From an uncultured Neomegalonema sp. (GTDB taxonomy: Bacteria > Pseudomonadota > Alphaproteobacteria > Rhodobacterales > Rhodobacteraceae): a DNA stretch of 64,000 nt. Every line of letters begins with the position of its first letter. The first letter of the stretch is position 1. The stretch is taken from NCBI GenBank assembly GCA_937995735.1, contig CALKIZ010000072.1:1-64000 (forward strand). Direction: 5' to 3'. Below are positions 53,023 through 61,771 of the stretch, one piece after another. A program made the translations under genes and the position numbers. Below the pieces are notes generated by a model that searched no databases, was not told the origin of the DNA, and was given only the letters and a program-made list of their open reading frames with translations.

Positions 53023-54660
53023 TTAAAGCTCCTTGGCTTCCTGGCGCAGAATGAACTTTTGGATTTTACCCGTTGAGGTTTTTGGCAGTTCTTTGAAGAG
53101 GACAGTTTTGGGGCATTTGAACCCGGCAAGGCTTTCCCGGCAAAACGCGATGACATCGGCTTCGCTTGCGCTTTCTCCATCTTTCATCTCAACAAAGGCG
53201 CAAGGGGTCTCGCCCCATTTATCATCGGGACGCGCGACCACTGCGGCTGCAACAACGCCCGGAAACTTGTAGAGTACGGCTTCGACTTCGACCGAGGAAA
53301 TATTCTCACCGCCGGAGATAATCACGTCTTTGAGGCGGTCGCGAATTTTCAGATAACCGCCGGGATACACCGCCGCCGCATCGCCGGAATGGAACCACCC
53401 CCCTGCGAACGCCTCGTCGGTGGCTTCTTTGTTTTTGAAATAGCCCTTCATCACGGTGTTACCGCGCAGCATGATCTCGCCGGAGAGTTCACCGTCATGG
53501 GCGATGTCTTCGCCGGTTTCCATATCGACGGCTTTAGCGCCCTCCATCATTGCCATGCGCGGGCCTTGGCGACCGGCAATCTCTGCGCGTTCATCGGCGG
53601 GTAGACCGTCCCATTCCGCTTTCCAGTCGCATTGCGTGACATGGCCATAGGTTTCTGTCAGGCCGTAAACGTGCTGCACATCTACGCCGAGATCTGCCAT
53701 TTGTGCCAAGACCGCAGGAGGCGGCGGTGCGCCCGCTGTGAAAGCGTTGATCGTGTGGGAAAACTCGCGCTTTTCTTCATCCGGCGCATTGATGAGCATC
53801 CCGAGAACAATCGGTGCGCCGCCGAAATAGGCCGCGCCGTGATCTGCTGCGGCATCGTAAATCGCTTTGGCGGTGATCGCGCGCGTACACACCATCGTTC
53901 CCGCTTGTGCCGCCATTGCCCAAGCATGGCCCCAACCGTTACAGTGGAACAGCGGGACGATGTAGACGTAGACAGGATGTTTTGGCAGCGGCCAGCCCAT
54001 AATCGTGCCAGTGGCTATCAGATAAGCGCCGCGATGATGCAGCACCACGCCTTTGGGACGCCCTGTCGTGCCAGAGGTGTAATTAATCGCCATTGCGTCC
54101 CATTCGTCGCTTGGCATCTGCCAATCCCAATCGGGTTCGCCCTCCGCGATGAAGTCTTCGTAGGTCAATGCACCTGAGCGCTCGCCTTCGCCGGGTTTCA
54201 GGTCGGCTTGATCATCAACACTGTCGATGACCTCTGGCGCTTTATCGCCGAGGATTTCCAACGCCGCCTTTAACACGGGGGATAGCTGTGTATCCGCAAA
54301 GACGAGCTTCGATTCCGAGTGTTCTAGGATATAGGCGACCGTATCCGGGTCTAGGCGTGTGTTGATCGAGTTCAACACCGCACCACTCATATTGACGCCG
54401 AAATGGGCTTCGATCATCTCCGGTGTATTCGGGCATAAAAAGCTGATCGTATCGTTGCGTCCGATCCCGCGTTTTGACAGGGCATGACCGAGCCGGACGC
54501 ACCGGTCATATGTCTCCCGCCATGTGCGCTTCATCGACCCGTGGATGATGGCTGTGTGCCCGCCATGGACCTCCGCCGCGCGGCGAATAAAGGACAAAGG
54601 CGAAAGCGGGACATAGTTCGCGTTTGTCTTTGGAAAAGCATCGTAATCTTCGCGCGGCAT
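53023..54660 (-). CDS. AMP-forming acyl-CoA synthetase, candidate MMPA-CoA ligase (DmdB-like)
   Basis: Adenylate-forming ligase of 545 residues. Core motifs: INYTSGTTGRPKGVVL (A3, about 189), PLFHCNGWGHAW, YGLTETYG (A5), GWFHSGD (A7), LKDVIISGGENISSVEVE (A8) and the catalytic Lys in KTSTGKIQKF near the C-terminus. The FHCNGW group includes medium-chain fatty acyl- and methylthiopropionate-activating enzymes. The next gene upstream is dmdA, whose product 3-methylmercaptopropionate is the substrate of DmdB, so that role is plausible. dmdC and dmdD homologues are not seen in this window. It could equally be a general acyl-CoA synthetase. Confidence 0.88.
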   Translation of the reverse strand: MPREDYDAFPKTNANYVPLSPLSFIRRAAEVHGGHTAIIHGSMKRTWRETYDRCVRLGHALSKRGIGRNDTISFLCPNTPEMIEAHFGVNMSGAVLNSINTRLDPDTVAYILEHSESKLVFADTQLSPVLKAALEILGDKAPEVIDSVDDQADLKPGEGERSGALTYEDFIAEGEPDWDWQMPSDEWDAMAINYTSGTTGRPKGVVLHHRGAYLIATGTIMGWPLPKHPVYVYIVPLFHCNGWGHAWAMAAQAGTMVCTRAITAKAIYDAAADHGAAYFGGAPIVLGMLINAPDEEKREFSHTINAFTAGAPPPPAVLAQMADLGVDVQHVYGLTETYGHVTQCDWKAEWDGLPADERAEIAGRQGPRMAMMEGAKAVDMETGEDIAHDGELSGEIMLRGNTVMKGYFKNKEATDEAFAGGWFHSGDAAAVYPGGYLKIRDRLKDVIISGGENISSVEVEAVLYKFPGVVAAAVVARPDDKWGETPCAFVEMKDGESASEADVIAFCRESLAGFKCPKTVLFKELPKTSTGKIQKFILRQEAKEL

Positions 54661-54763
54661 CGGCGATCTCCCCGGTCGTCTGTATCCAGTTCCGCACTCT
54701 GTGCGCGGTTTTGACCTACAGTGCTACAAAGTTCTGATTGGTCAAGATTGCAGTAAGCGCCGA

Positions 54764-55873
54764 TTATGCCGTAAACGGCAAATTATGAACAGTGGCGCGG
54801 CGCTGGCCATCCGGTGTCTCGACCCAAAGGCTGTGACCGATTTGCCAAAAATCGCGCTCCACCATCCCGATTGCGACGTTGGTTTGCATATCAGGGGACC
54901 AGACCGCCGAGGTCACTTGCCCGGCATATTCGCCCCCGTCAGCCGTCAGTCGCCAAGGATCGCGGCAACCCGGCACAGCCTCGCCCTCTATGGCAATTCC
55001 GCGTATCAGTCGCATGGGGCCGTCTGCGGCTTCGCGGAGGAGCGCGTCGCGCCCGACACAGCCGATGGATGCTTCGACGTCGCAGAACTTGCCCAATCCG
55101 CATTCGAAGGGGGTGTTCTCGCGGGTCATATCGTTGCCATAGGAAAGCAAGCCGCTCTCGATCCGCTCGATCAGGTTCGGTCCACCCTGCCTGACATTTA
55201 AATCAGCACCGGCGGCAAAAAGCGCATCCCAAAGCGGTTCGGCCAAGGCGCGGTCTTCAAGGTAAATCTCGAACCCGCCCTGCTTTGAATAGCCGGAGCG
55301 CGCGACATAGATCGACTGCCCTTCAAAATAGAGCCAAAGCCCGCGAAAGAAACGGATTGCGTGGACTTGCTCGCCAAAAACACGCGCCATCAAGTCATCG
55401 GATTTCGGGCCTTGAACGGCCAGAATATTAACGTCCGGCTCATCAATTTCGACTTCGAACCGGAACCCGTACGCCAGCCCTTTCGCCCAGAGCATCACAT
55501 CGCTGTCGGCAATGGAAATCCAAAACCGATCTTCGGCGAGTTTGATCGCCACCGGATCGTTGAGCATCCCACCGCGTTCATCAATAACCGGAATATAGAA
55601 ACACTGATCAATTTGTGCCTTGCTGAGATCGCGCGGCGTCATCAGTTGGACGAGCTTTTCCGCATCAGGTCCGCGCACTTCAATTTGGCGCTCGCAGGAC
55701 ACATCCCACACTTGCACATGCTGTTTGAGGTGGGCGCAATCGGCTTCAACAGAGTCGATAACCGTCGGCAAAAGCATGTGGTTATAGACGGTATATCCCT
55801 TAACACCCGCAGCCTCCAGCCGCGCAGTATAAGGGGTTCCGCGCAGGCGGCGGGAAATAGACAATTCAGTCAT
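54764..55873 (-). CDS. dmdA: Dimethylsulfoniopropionate demethylase DmdA
   Basis: Tetrahydrofolate-dependent enzyme of the GcvT fold that demethylates DMSP to 3-methylmercaptopropionate. The 369-residue protein matches what I remember of roseobacter DmdA over its length. Examples are AGVKGYTVYNHMLLPTVIDS, HVQVWDVSCERQIEV, the GGMLNDPVA tetrad, ARSGYSKQGGFEIY and ESGLLSYGNDMTRENTPFEC. GcvT proper lacks the GYTVYNHMLLPT and the YGNDMTREN text in this form. It leads into the acyl-CoA synthetase 103 bases downstream. Some related homologues of unknown function exist, so biochemical proof would be welcome, but the match is strong. Confidence 0.92.
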   Translation of the reverse strand: MTELSISRRLRGTPYTARLEAAGVKGYTVYNHMLLPTVIDSVEADCAHLKQHVQVWDVSCERQIEVRGPDAEKLVQLMTPRDLSKAQIDQCFYIPVIDERGGMLNDPVAIKLAEDRFWISIADSDVMLWAKGLAYGFRFEVEIDEPDVNILAVQGPKSDDLMARVFGEQVHAIRFFRGLWLYFEGQSIYVARSGYSKQGGFEIYLEDRALAEPLWDALFAAGADLNVRQGGPNLIERIESGLLSYGNDMTRENTPFECGLGKFCDVEASIGCVGRDALLREAADGPMRLIRGIAIEGEAVPGCRDPWRLTADGGEYAGQVTSAVWSPDMQTNVAIGMVERDFWQIGHSLWVETPDGQRRATVHNLPFTA

Positions 55874-55888
55874 CAGCGTGCTCGGATA

Positions 55889-56554
55889 TTAGTTATGCCA
55901 GTCGATCTGTAAAATCTCGGCGCTCTTGTTTTCAAAATTCCAGACCCGTCCGAAGTCACGGATACGGCTTTTCAGACCCTTAGCCAGCGTGACATCTGCG
56001 CCCATCCAATATTGGGTATTTTTGAGCAATACGTCTTCGTCCGGCGAGCCGCCGGGGATCGGTGCGATTTGGCCGTTCAGAATGCCCGGCACAGTGACAA
56101 TGCGGGTCTTGCCGTCGGTTTCGTAATTAACCTCTTCACGGCGCGCGCCGAGAAATTCGCTGACCAGCAATTTCAATACGCTGGTTGTCCCACCCGCCTG
56201 ACCGGAAAAAATTTGCATGAGCGCATCGTATTGTTTGTCGTTTGAGCGCTTATCCATATAGGCGGCGGCTTTCCAGTCGCCTTCGCCCATTTTGCCGGGA
56301 ATATCGAGCAGCAGCGCAACATTTAGCCCGTCTAGCTTTGAGCGCCCGAAATGACCTTCATCAATCCGAACCGCCATCCACGCATGACAAAATCCTTGCG
56401 TTGGAGGGTGCTGACCCAGCGACACAACGCAGGGGCAGAACACATCGCAGGAACAATTTAGCGCCAACTCACCTTTGATCTGCCAAGACGTAGCCTTTGC
56501 CGCAGGTTTTTTCTTCGCAGGCGCTTTTTTTGTTTTGGTTGCAGCACGGGCCAT
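55889..56554 (-). CDS. DUF1326-family protein
   Basis: A 221-residue protein from the ATG at 56554 (ribosome site AAAGGAAG). The first thirty residues are Ala/Lys-rich (ARAATKTKKAPAKKKPAAKAT), a possible DNA- or membrane-adhering tail. The DUF1326 core starts WQIKGELALNCSCDVFCPCVVSLG: the Cys-Ser-Cys..Cys-Pro-Cys cluster is probably a metal or redox site. It continues FCHAWMAVRIDEG. A longer upstream frame would read through the next gene and is spurious. Found next to DUF2182 in many genomes, it is probably a functional pair. No known function. Confidence 0.85.
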   Translation of the reverse strand: MARAATKTKKAPAKKKPAAKATSWQIKGELALNCSCDVFCPCVVSLGQHPPTQGFCHAWMAVRIDEGHFGRSKLDGLNVALLLDIPGKMGEGDWKAAAYMDKRSNDKQYDALMQIFSGQAGGTTSVLKLLVSEFLGARREEVNYETDGKTRIVTVPGILNGQIAPIPGGSPDEDVLLKNTQYWMGADVTLAKGLKSRIRDFGRVWNFENKSAEILQIDWHN

Positions 56555-56564
56555 TGGGCTTCCT

Positions 56565-56999
56565 TTAATTATCTTCGCTTTTGGCAGCGTCGCCGTCTTC
56601 GTTACCGGCGTCTTCTCGTTTTTCAAAATAGATGTCAGCGCAGCCCCGAACATTCGCGTTTACATGGGCAAGTGCTGCTGCGCCCTGCTCTTCAGTGCCG
56701 CCCATTTGCGACGCAAGATCCGTCACGCTGGCTTTCGCCATTTTCTTGAATAATTCGATGGTTTCTTTGCCGTCGTTTTGAACTTGGCCTACAAAGACTG
56801 TGCGCATGGCAATAAGGCCATCAAGTTCCGGTTGCAGTTCGGGCGCACCGTCATTCACCACGCCCTCGTAAAACCAAGCGAGGGTTGCAACTTGGCTGCC
56901 GCAAAAGGCGAGATTTTGTGACGGGTTAACCTCAGGCAATTCGGATTGTGCTTGTGCAGCAGTGGTCAGCAGCGTGGCGGCGATAATAGTGCGGATCAT
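56565..56999 (-). CDS. Small secreted protein between DUF1326 and DUF2182 genes
   Basis: Not recognised. The ATG at 56999 overlaps the DUF2182 stop (ATGA) and has a GAAGGGAG ribosome site. The 144-residue product has a signal peptide (MIRTIIAATLLTTAAQAQ). The mature protein is acidic and helical with two cysteines (LAFCGSQVATLAW and VRGCADIYF), and ends in a low-complexity EDAGNEDGDAAKSEDN tail. It may be a periplasmic partner of the two DUF proteins. Confidence 0.72.
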   Translation of the reverse strand: MIRTIIAATLLTTAAQAQSELPEVNPSQNLAFCGSQVATLAWFYEGVVNDGAPELQPELDGLIAMRTVFVGQVQNDGKETIELFKKMAKASVTDLASQMGGTEEQGAAALAHVNANVRGCADIYFEKREDAGNEDGDAAKSEDN

Positions 57000-57763
57000 G
57001 TCATCTCCCTTCCAAAGAGTGCAGCGAGTATGACAGCACTTCCGACGGACATTAAGGCAATACCCACCCAACGGGACCAGTTTTCAGCGGCAGGTAATAA
57101 CTTTTCTGCGACGAAATAAGCGGCAATGACCGCCATCCACCACGGGTTCATTGCACCAAGCACGAACATCAGTCCCATAATCGCGATACAGCAACCGACG
57201 CAATAGATCCCATGGCGCAATCCCATCGGGAAAGCCCCGCGCAACCCTTCACGCCAATGAGACAGCAGGAACGCCATTGGTGAACGGCAATGCTCCAGAC
57301 ACATATCCTTGAGATGTGTCATCTGATAAGTTCCAGCAATCACCATCAAAACACCTGCAGCAAGCGGTGTCGCCTGTGTCCCGCCAAGGGTAAAATATGC
57401 GCTGTCCCGCAATCCAAGTTGGACCAAAGCAAGCGCAACAGATACCAACGCCCAAAGGACGAAATACCCCGAGAAAAAGCTCAGAATTCTGACCGCAAGG
57501 AGTGCGCCGTGATGCTCTTTCGCGGCAAGCCCTGCATAGACCGACATGACCGGCGCCATCGCGGGCAGCATCATTGCCAGCATCATCAAAATCCACATCA
57601 CAGCGGTTGAGGCGGCAATACCAAGGCTCCATCCCTCAGGGACCGTCATATTTGGCATCATCGCCATCAACCACCAGAGCGGAATCAACGTAATACCCAT
57701 CGCCGTGAGTGTCACAGCGCGTGGATCGCCCAGAAAATTTGAAAATCGCTGTGACGCCGCCAT
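56996..57763 (-). CDS. DUF2182 membrane protein (metal-binding-like)
   Basis: An inner-membrane protein with about seven hydrophobic helices (255 residues from the ATG at 57763; TTG-57784 is less likely). The family signature YQMTHLKDMCLEHCRSPMAFLL and GLRHGIYCVGCCIAIMGLMF is present: the CLEHC and CVGCC cysteines and the MG-rich PMGLRHG segment suggest a metal-binding membrane site. Neighbouring genes are a secreted protein and DUF1326, a pairing that I recall from other bacteria. The function has not been established, to my knowledge. Confidence 0.88.
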   Translation of the reverse strand: MAASQRFSNFLGDPRAVTLTAMGITLIPLWWLMAMMPNMTVPEGWSLGIAASTAVMWILMMLAMMLPAMAPVMSVYAGLAAKEHHGALLAVRILSFFSGYFVLWALVSVALALVQLGLRDSAYFTLGGTQATPLAAGVLMVIAGTYQMTHLKDMCLEHCRSPMAFLLSHWREGLRGAFPMGLRHGIYCVGCCIAIMGLMFVLGAMNPWWMAVIAAYFVAEKLLPAAENWSRWVGIALMSVGSAVILAALFGREMT

Positions 57764-57877
57764 GCGTCCCCCGTAAAGTTTCAAGACTCTAGTGGCGACA
57801 AAACGCCGCTCAGAGTCAATCGGATTAAATTATAAACCGTTCTATCTGTTGATCAAAAGCGACTGTCTGAATACGTT

Positions 57878-59413
57878 TTATGAGCCGATACTAAGTACAG
57901 GTTCCAATTCCAGAGTAGCGGCGAGGGAATTCAATCGCCTTTCGACAGGACCACTCATCAAAGACGCATGAGCTTTTCTGAAGGAGAGCGACAAAGATTT
58001 GTTGCTGCGCTTTAGCTTGCTGTCGCTCAATATGTTCAAGGCTGCACCGCTGATCATAGCGCCCAATCTCAGGGTTCGCCCGAGGGCTTCGGCCTGTCGA
58101 CGCTCATCACCAGTCAAAAGATCGGCAGCGGGTTCAGAACGCAAGGCATCTTTTGCCCCTTTGTAACGATAAGCCAGAGCCACCGCCAAAAAGACACGCT
58201 CAGAATGCGTCAAGCCGCCCAAATTTGCTTGCGTCGCCGTTACGAAACAGGCTTTAGCCCGATAATCAGGGTGAATGCGCCAATTTACATCCGCCAATAA
58301 AGACGCCGCAATCAAAATCCGCTCCGAAATTTCGGGAAAACATGGGATCAGCCAGGCCGCCATTTCATCGCCAAACCCAGGAAATCGAGATGAATATTGC
58401 TCCATAAATGCTGCCGATTGGATCAGCGGATCACTTGCCCGCAACTCGTCCGTGAGGTGGTCATAGAGAACGCCTTCGCGCAAACCATACGCCGAGATCG
58501 AGAGGGCGCTGGGCGCGCAGCGCGCAATGAGCCTTTCCAGGACTTGCGCCGTCAGCGGGGCGTTTGCAATACGGGTCTTGGAAAGCCCTGCATTTGATAA
58601 TTTTCCCTCATCCGCATTTCGTACCCAAGCTGCGGTTTCCAGTGCTTCTTCGGGCGTCATCTCATACCCTTGAAGGACATGCAGCGGGTAAGAACGCCTA
58701 TGCATATCAAGCGCCGCGAATGCACGCCATCCGCCCCCGACAAGCGTAATGCGCCCGCCATATTCAGCGTCTTGTGGCCAGCCTTGTTCGAGGATGCCGT
58801 CAATGTAAGCGTCCAGCACTTCCCCCGTCAGCTCAGAGGCGGATAGACGAAGTGGGCCGAGGGGCGTTGTCTTTGCTTCACCGATTTGGCGGTCTTTTAT
58901 GGTGGTAAGCTCCATCGAGGCTCCACCGATATCGATAACGAGGGCATCCCGGCGATCTTCGCCCATCAGAACACCCATGGCAGCATAGCGGCCTTCATCC
59001 ACTCCACTAATCACCCGGACATCAAGCCCACAGTCTTTTTTGATCTGATTGGCAAAGGAAGGACCATCAGTAGCATCACGCACAGCAGCGGTGGCAACCA
59101 CTTGTAAAGTCTCAACACCCATTGCTGTTGCAAGTGCCTTGAAGCGTTTCAACTGTGCGAGAGCCATTTTTTTGCCCTCGGGGTACAGCTTTCCGGTTAC
59201 TTGTATTTCCGCACCTAGCGCACAGGTCGATTTTTCATTGAAGAAATACGCCGGACTGCGTGTGCGGCCATCAAAAACCACGAGGCGCACAGTGTGCGAG
59301 CCGATATCGATTACGCCAAAGCGCGCCAAATCATTATCGCTGTTCACGTTGTTCACGACCCTGTGTTCTTTACCGCTGTGGCGAATAAATGGCCGAGTCT
59401 GTCCTACGTGCAA
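57878..59413 (-). CDS. Ppx/GppA-family phosphatase (exopolyphosphatase / pppGpp phosphohydrolase)
   Basis: ASKHA-fold phosphatase of about 511 residues. Phosphate-1 motif is FGVIDIGSHTVRLVVFDG; phosphate-2 is LVIDIGGASMELTTI; GGGWRAFAALD also fits. The N-terminal domain is followed by an HD-related helical C-terminal part (about 310-480; IHPDYRAKA, GLTHSERVFLAVALAYR). It degrades polyphosphate or removes phosphate from pppGpp; the two activities cannot be told apart here. Start is uncertain: TTG-59413 or GTG-59356 or GTG-59347. A terminator (59422) separates it from dksA. Confidence 0.9.
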   Translation of the reverse strand: MHVGQTRPFIRHSGKEHRVVNNVNSDNDLARFGVIDIGSHTVRLVVFDGRTRSPAYFFNEKSTCALGAEIQVTGKLYPEGKKMALAQLKRFKALATAMGVETLQVVATAAVRDATDGPSFANQIKKDCGLDVRVISGVDEGRYAAMGVLMGEDRRDALVIDIGGASMELTTIKDRQIGEAKTTPLGPLRLSASELTGEVLDAYIDGILEQGWPQDAEYGGRITLVGGGWRAFAALDMHRRSYPLHVLQGYEMTPEEALETAAWVRNADEGKLSNAGLSKTRIANAPLTAQVLERLIARCAPSALSISAYGLREGVLYDHLTDELRASDPLIQSAAFMEQYSSRFPGFGDEMAAWLIPCFPEISERILIAASLLADVNWRIHPDYRAKACFVTATQANLGGLTHSERVFLAVALAYRYKGAKDALRSEPAADLLTGDERRQAEALGRTLRLGAMISGAALNILSDSKLKRSNKSLSLSFRKAHASLMSGPVERRLNSLAATLELEPVLSIGS

Positions 59414-59421
59414 GCATAATT

Positions 59422-59447
59422 AAAAAGGGCACGTCAATGACGTGCCC
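59422..59447 (-). terminator. Rho-independent terminator after dksA
   Basis: On the minus strand GGGCACGTCA and TGACGTGCCC pair as a ten-base perfect stem (59427-59447) with almost no loop bases, followed by TTTTTAATT. It ends the dksA transcript just before the Ppx/GppA gene starts. Confidence 0.88.
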
Positions 59448-59459
59448 TGATGGTGCAAA

Positions 59460-59879
59460 TTAGTCGTCGCGGTAAACGCGCTCTCGGCGTTCGTGTCTTT
59501 CTTGTGCTTCTAAGGACATGGTAGCGGTTGGCCGGGCAATCAGACGCTTCAGGCTGATCGGGTCGCCCGTCACATCGCAATATCCATAATCACCCGTCTC
59601 GATACGACGCAGAGCGGAGTCGATCTTAGCAATCAGCTTGCGCTGGCGATCGCGGGTGCGCAGTTCAAGCGCACGGTCCGCCTCTTCAGATGCACGATCA
59701 GCGATGTCAGGGACAGCACGGGTTTCATTCTGAAGCGCTTCAACGGTTCCTTGTGTTTCACGAAGCAGGTCTTTTTTCCAGTCCATCAACTTAGTGGTGA
59801 AAAAAGCACGTTGCCGATCATTCATGAATTGCTCTGAATCACTCGGAATATAATCATCTTCGAGATCAATCGTCGTCAT
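59460..59879 (-). CDS. dksA: RNA polymerase-binding transcription factor DksA
   Basis: Secondary-channel regulator acting with ppGpp. The 139-residue protein has the long coiled-coil arm (about 20-100; FFTTKLMDWKKDLLRETQ) with tip acidic residues in DIADRASEEADRALELRTRDR. The globular part is GDYGYCDVTGDPISLKRLIARPTATMSLEAQERHERRE. As in many alphaproteobacterial DksA proteins only one of the four classical zinc cysteines is kept (Cys101), so zinc binding is improbable. A perfect terminator follows, giving a monocistronic unit. Confidence 0.95.
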   Translation of the reverse strand: MTTIDLEDDYIPSDSEQFMNDRQRAFFTTKLMDWKKDLLRETQGTVEALQNETRAVPDIADRASEEADRALELRTRDRQRKLIAKIDSALRRIETGDYGYCDVTGDPISLKRLIARPTATMSLEAQERHERRERVYRDD

Positions 59880-60033
59880 TGGTTCTCTCCCTAACGCACC
59901 GCCTTATATTTTGTTGCGATGTCGATACAAAACACGGGCCGAATACAGCATACTGACGGCAGTGTCACATCACAAATGGCGATTGTTAGGCAATTACAGC
60001 AGTTTGCTAAATCATGTTTTTGCTTAGATTGAA

Positions 60034-61623
60034 TTAACCATTATTGAAATTAGAGATTGAACTCTGCATTTTAATCAATCTTTTCGCATAGTTACGAATT
60101 TCGCTGATGACATTTTTGTCTTTGCGTTGTAGATTTTTCATCTGGAACGCCATACGTCTGTTTTTTGTAAATTTCTTTTCGTGGCGTGCTAAAAAATCCC
60201 AATAAAGCACTGTAAATGGACAGACTTTTTCACCCACAGATAGTTTAGGATCGTATTGACAAGTGCTACAGTAATGACCCATGCGACTAATATACGCACC
60301 TGACGCGCAATAAGGCTTTGTACCAACTATTCCGTCATCCGCGTGTTGGCTCATGCCCAGCATGTTTGGCAGTGAGACCCAATCAATCGCATCAAGATAG
60401 AGCGCCATGTGCCATTCATGGGTTTTGTAAGGATCAGCGCCGTACAATTGGAGGTAGAGTCCCATGAGCATCAGGCGTTCTATGTGATGGGCATATCCGG
60501 TTTTCAGCAATTTGCCCAAAGCATCCCGAAGACACGCCATATCGGTCTCACCGGTCCAGAAAAAATCCGGGACATCGTTCTTGGCGTCTAAAGCATTCAT
60601 CTGAGCGTATTCAGGCATTTCGGCCCAATAAATCCCACGTGTGAACTCTCGCCATCCGATAATCTGGCGCACAAACCCCTCAACGGCATTGAGCGGGGCG
60701 TGACCTTTTTCGTAGGCCGCTATCGCTGCATCGCAAACTTCGCGTGGATTGAGCAGTTTTACGTTCATCACAGCGGACAGGCGGGAATGGTAAAGGGTCG
60801 AATCGCCCTCCCACATGGCATCTTGGTATGTGCCAAACTCGGGAAGTCGGTTTCGGATGAAATCATCTAACGCCGATAAAGCGTCTTCGCGGGTTACCGG
60901 CTCGTCAAAACTGTCGAGCGAACCGGGGGCATCAGGGAACTGCGCGGCAACCAAGTCGATCACAGTTTGAGTTCTGTCAGAGGGCGGGAAAGCCTCGCGG
61001 CGTGGCAACAAGCCCGGACCGTCCTTTTTAAATGTCGCGCGGTTTTCTTTGTCGTAATTCCATTCGCCGCCCAGAGGTTTACCGTCTTTCATCAAGTAGC
61101 CAGTCTCCCGGCGCATAAAGCGGTAAAAGTCTTCCATGATGAAGCGTTTACGGCCTTCGCGGAAGGCGTTGAAATCTGCAAGAGGGATAAGAAAATGCGA
61201 CTCTTCGATCAGTCGCAGCGGTGTCTTGGCTTTGCGCGCGGCGTCCTCTAGCGTGGTAAGCACTCGATAATCACCGGGACGGGCCAATATGATTTCTTTC
61301 GGTGCGTGCTTTTCAACAGCCTTGATCAATCCATCGGCCAGTGACTCAGGCGCATCAGAGGCTTCGATTTGATTATAAAGGACCGAAAATCCTCGCTCTA
61401 TCAAGGTGTCACGAAACGCACGCATGGACGCAAAGAAGAATACCAGCCGGCGTTTATGCTGCCAAACATATGTCGCCTCTTCATGGGCTTCGGTCATGAG
61501 GATGACGTCTTGTGCAGAGTCAAAGCCCTCGAAGACCGCGCTCTCTATGTCTAATTGGTCACCGCAAACTACAACCAAATGGCGCAAGGGATCAGGTATC
61601 TTGATTGAGGTTGCCTTGCTCAC
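60034..61623 (-). CDS. phrB: Iron-sulphur bacterial (6-4) photolyase, PhrB/FeS-BCP type
   Basis: Cryptochrome/photolyase protein of 529 residues, GTG start. The N-terminal Rossmann-type half begins LRHLVVVCGDQLDIESAVF; the FAD half contains FVRQIIGWREFTRGIYW, HHIERLMLMGLYLQL, EWHMALYLDAIDWVSLPNMLGMSQHADDG. Cysteines at 364, 452, 455 and 468 have exactly the spacing (88, 3, 13) of the four [4Fe-4S] ligands in Agrobacterium PhrB, which repairs (6-4) photoproducts. The gene start overlaps the DUF2256 gene upstream by 32 bases. It is not a classical CPD photolyase. Confidence 0.93.
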   Translation of the reverse strand: MSKATSIKIPDPLRHLVVVCGDQLDIESAVFEGFDSAQDVILMTEAHEEATYVWQHKRRLVFFFASMRAFRDTLIERGFSVLYNQIEASDAPESLADGLIKAVEKHAPKEIILARPGDYRVLTTLEDAARKAKTPLRLIEESHFLIPLADFNAFREGRKRFIMEDFYRFMRRETGYLMKDGKPLGGEWNYDKENRATFKKDGPGLLPRREAFPPSDRTQTVIDLVAAQFPDAPGSLDSFDEPVTREDALSALDDFIRNRLPEFGTYQDAMWEGDSTLYHSRLSAVMNVKLLNPREVCDAAIAAYEKGHAPLNAVEGFVRQIIGWREFTRGIYWAEMPEYAQMNALDAKNDVPDFFWTGETDMACLRDALGKLLKTGYAHHIERLMLMGLYLQLYGADPYKTHEWHMALYLDAIDWVSLPNMLGMSQHADDGIVGTKPYCASGAYISRMGHYCSTCQYDPKLSVGEKVCPFTVLYWDFLARHEKKFTKNRRMAFQMKNLQRKDKNVISEIRNYAKRLIKMQSSISNFNNG

Positions 61624-61771
61624 GCTGTTGCCCCCGCGAACGACGGCATTTTTCGGAGCAGTATTTCACGTCGTCCCATACAGCCGCCCATTTCTTGCGC
61701 CAAGAAAACGGGCGGCCACAGACCGCACAATCTTTGGAAGGAAGATCGCTCTTGCGAACGTTTTTAGCGAT
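61592..61771 (-). CDS. DUF2256 zinc-ribbon protein with apparent ATC start
   Basis: A tiny open frame of 59 residues that reads KSDLPSKDCAVCGRPFSWRK then KWAAVWDDVKYCSEKCRRSR, an unmistakable DUF2256 core. Four cysteines (15, 18, 38, 42) form a zinc ribbon. No ATG, GTG, TTG or CTG lies in frame before the core; the frame is closed upstream by a TGA. The likely start is ATC at 61771, overlapping the DUF1476 stop as TAATC, with GGAAGG nine bases upstream. A one-base change from the usual TAATG would explain it. It overlaps phrB by 32 bases. DUF2256 genes often adjoin photolyase genes, in my recollection. Confidence 0.72.
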   Translation of the reverse strand: MAKNVRKSDLPSKDCAVCGRPFSWRKKWAAVWDDVKYCSEKCRRSRGQQREQGNLNQDT

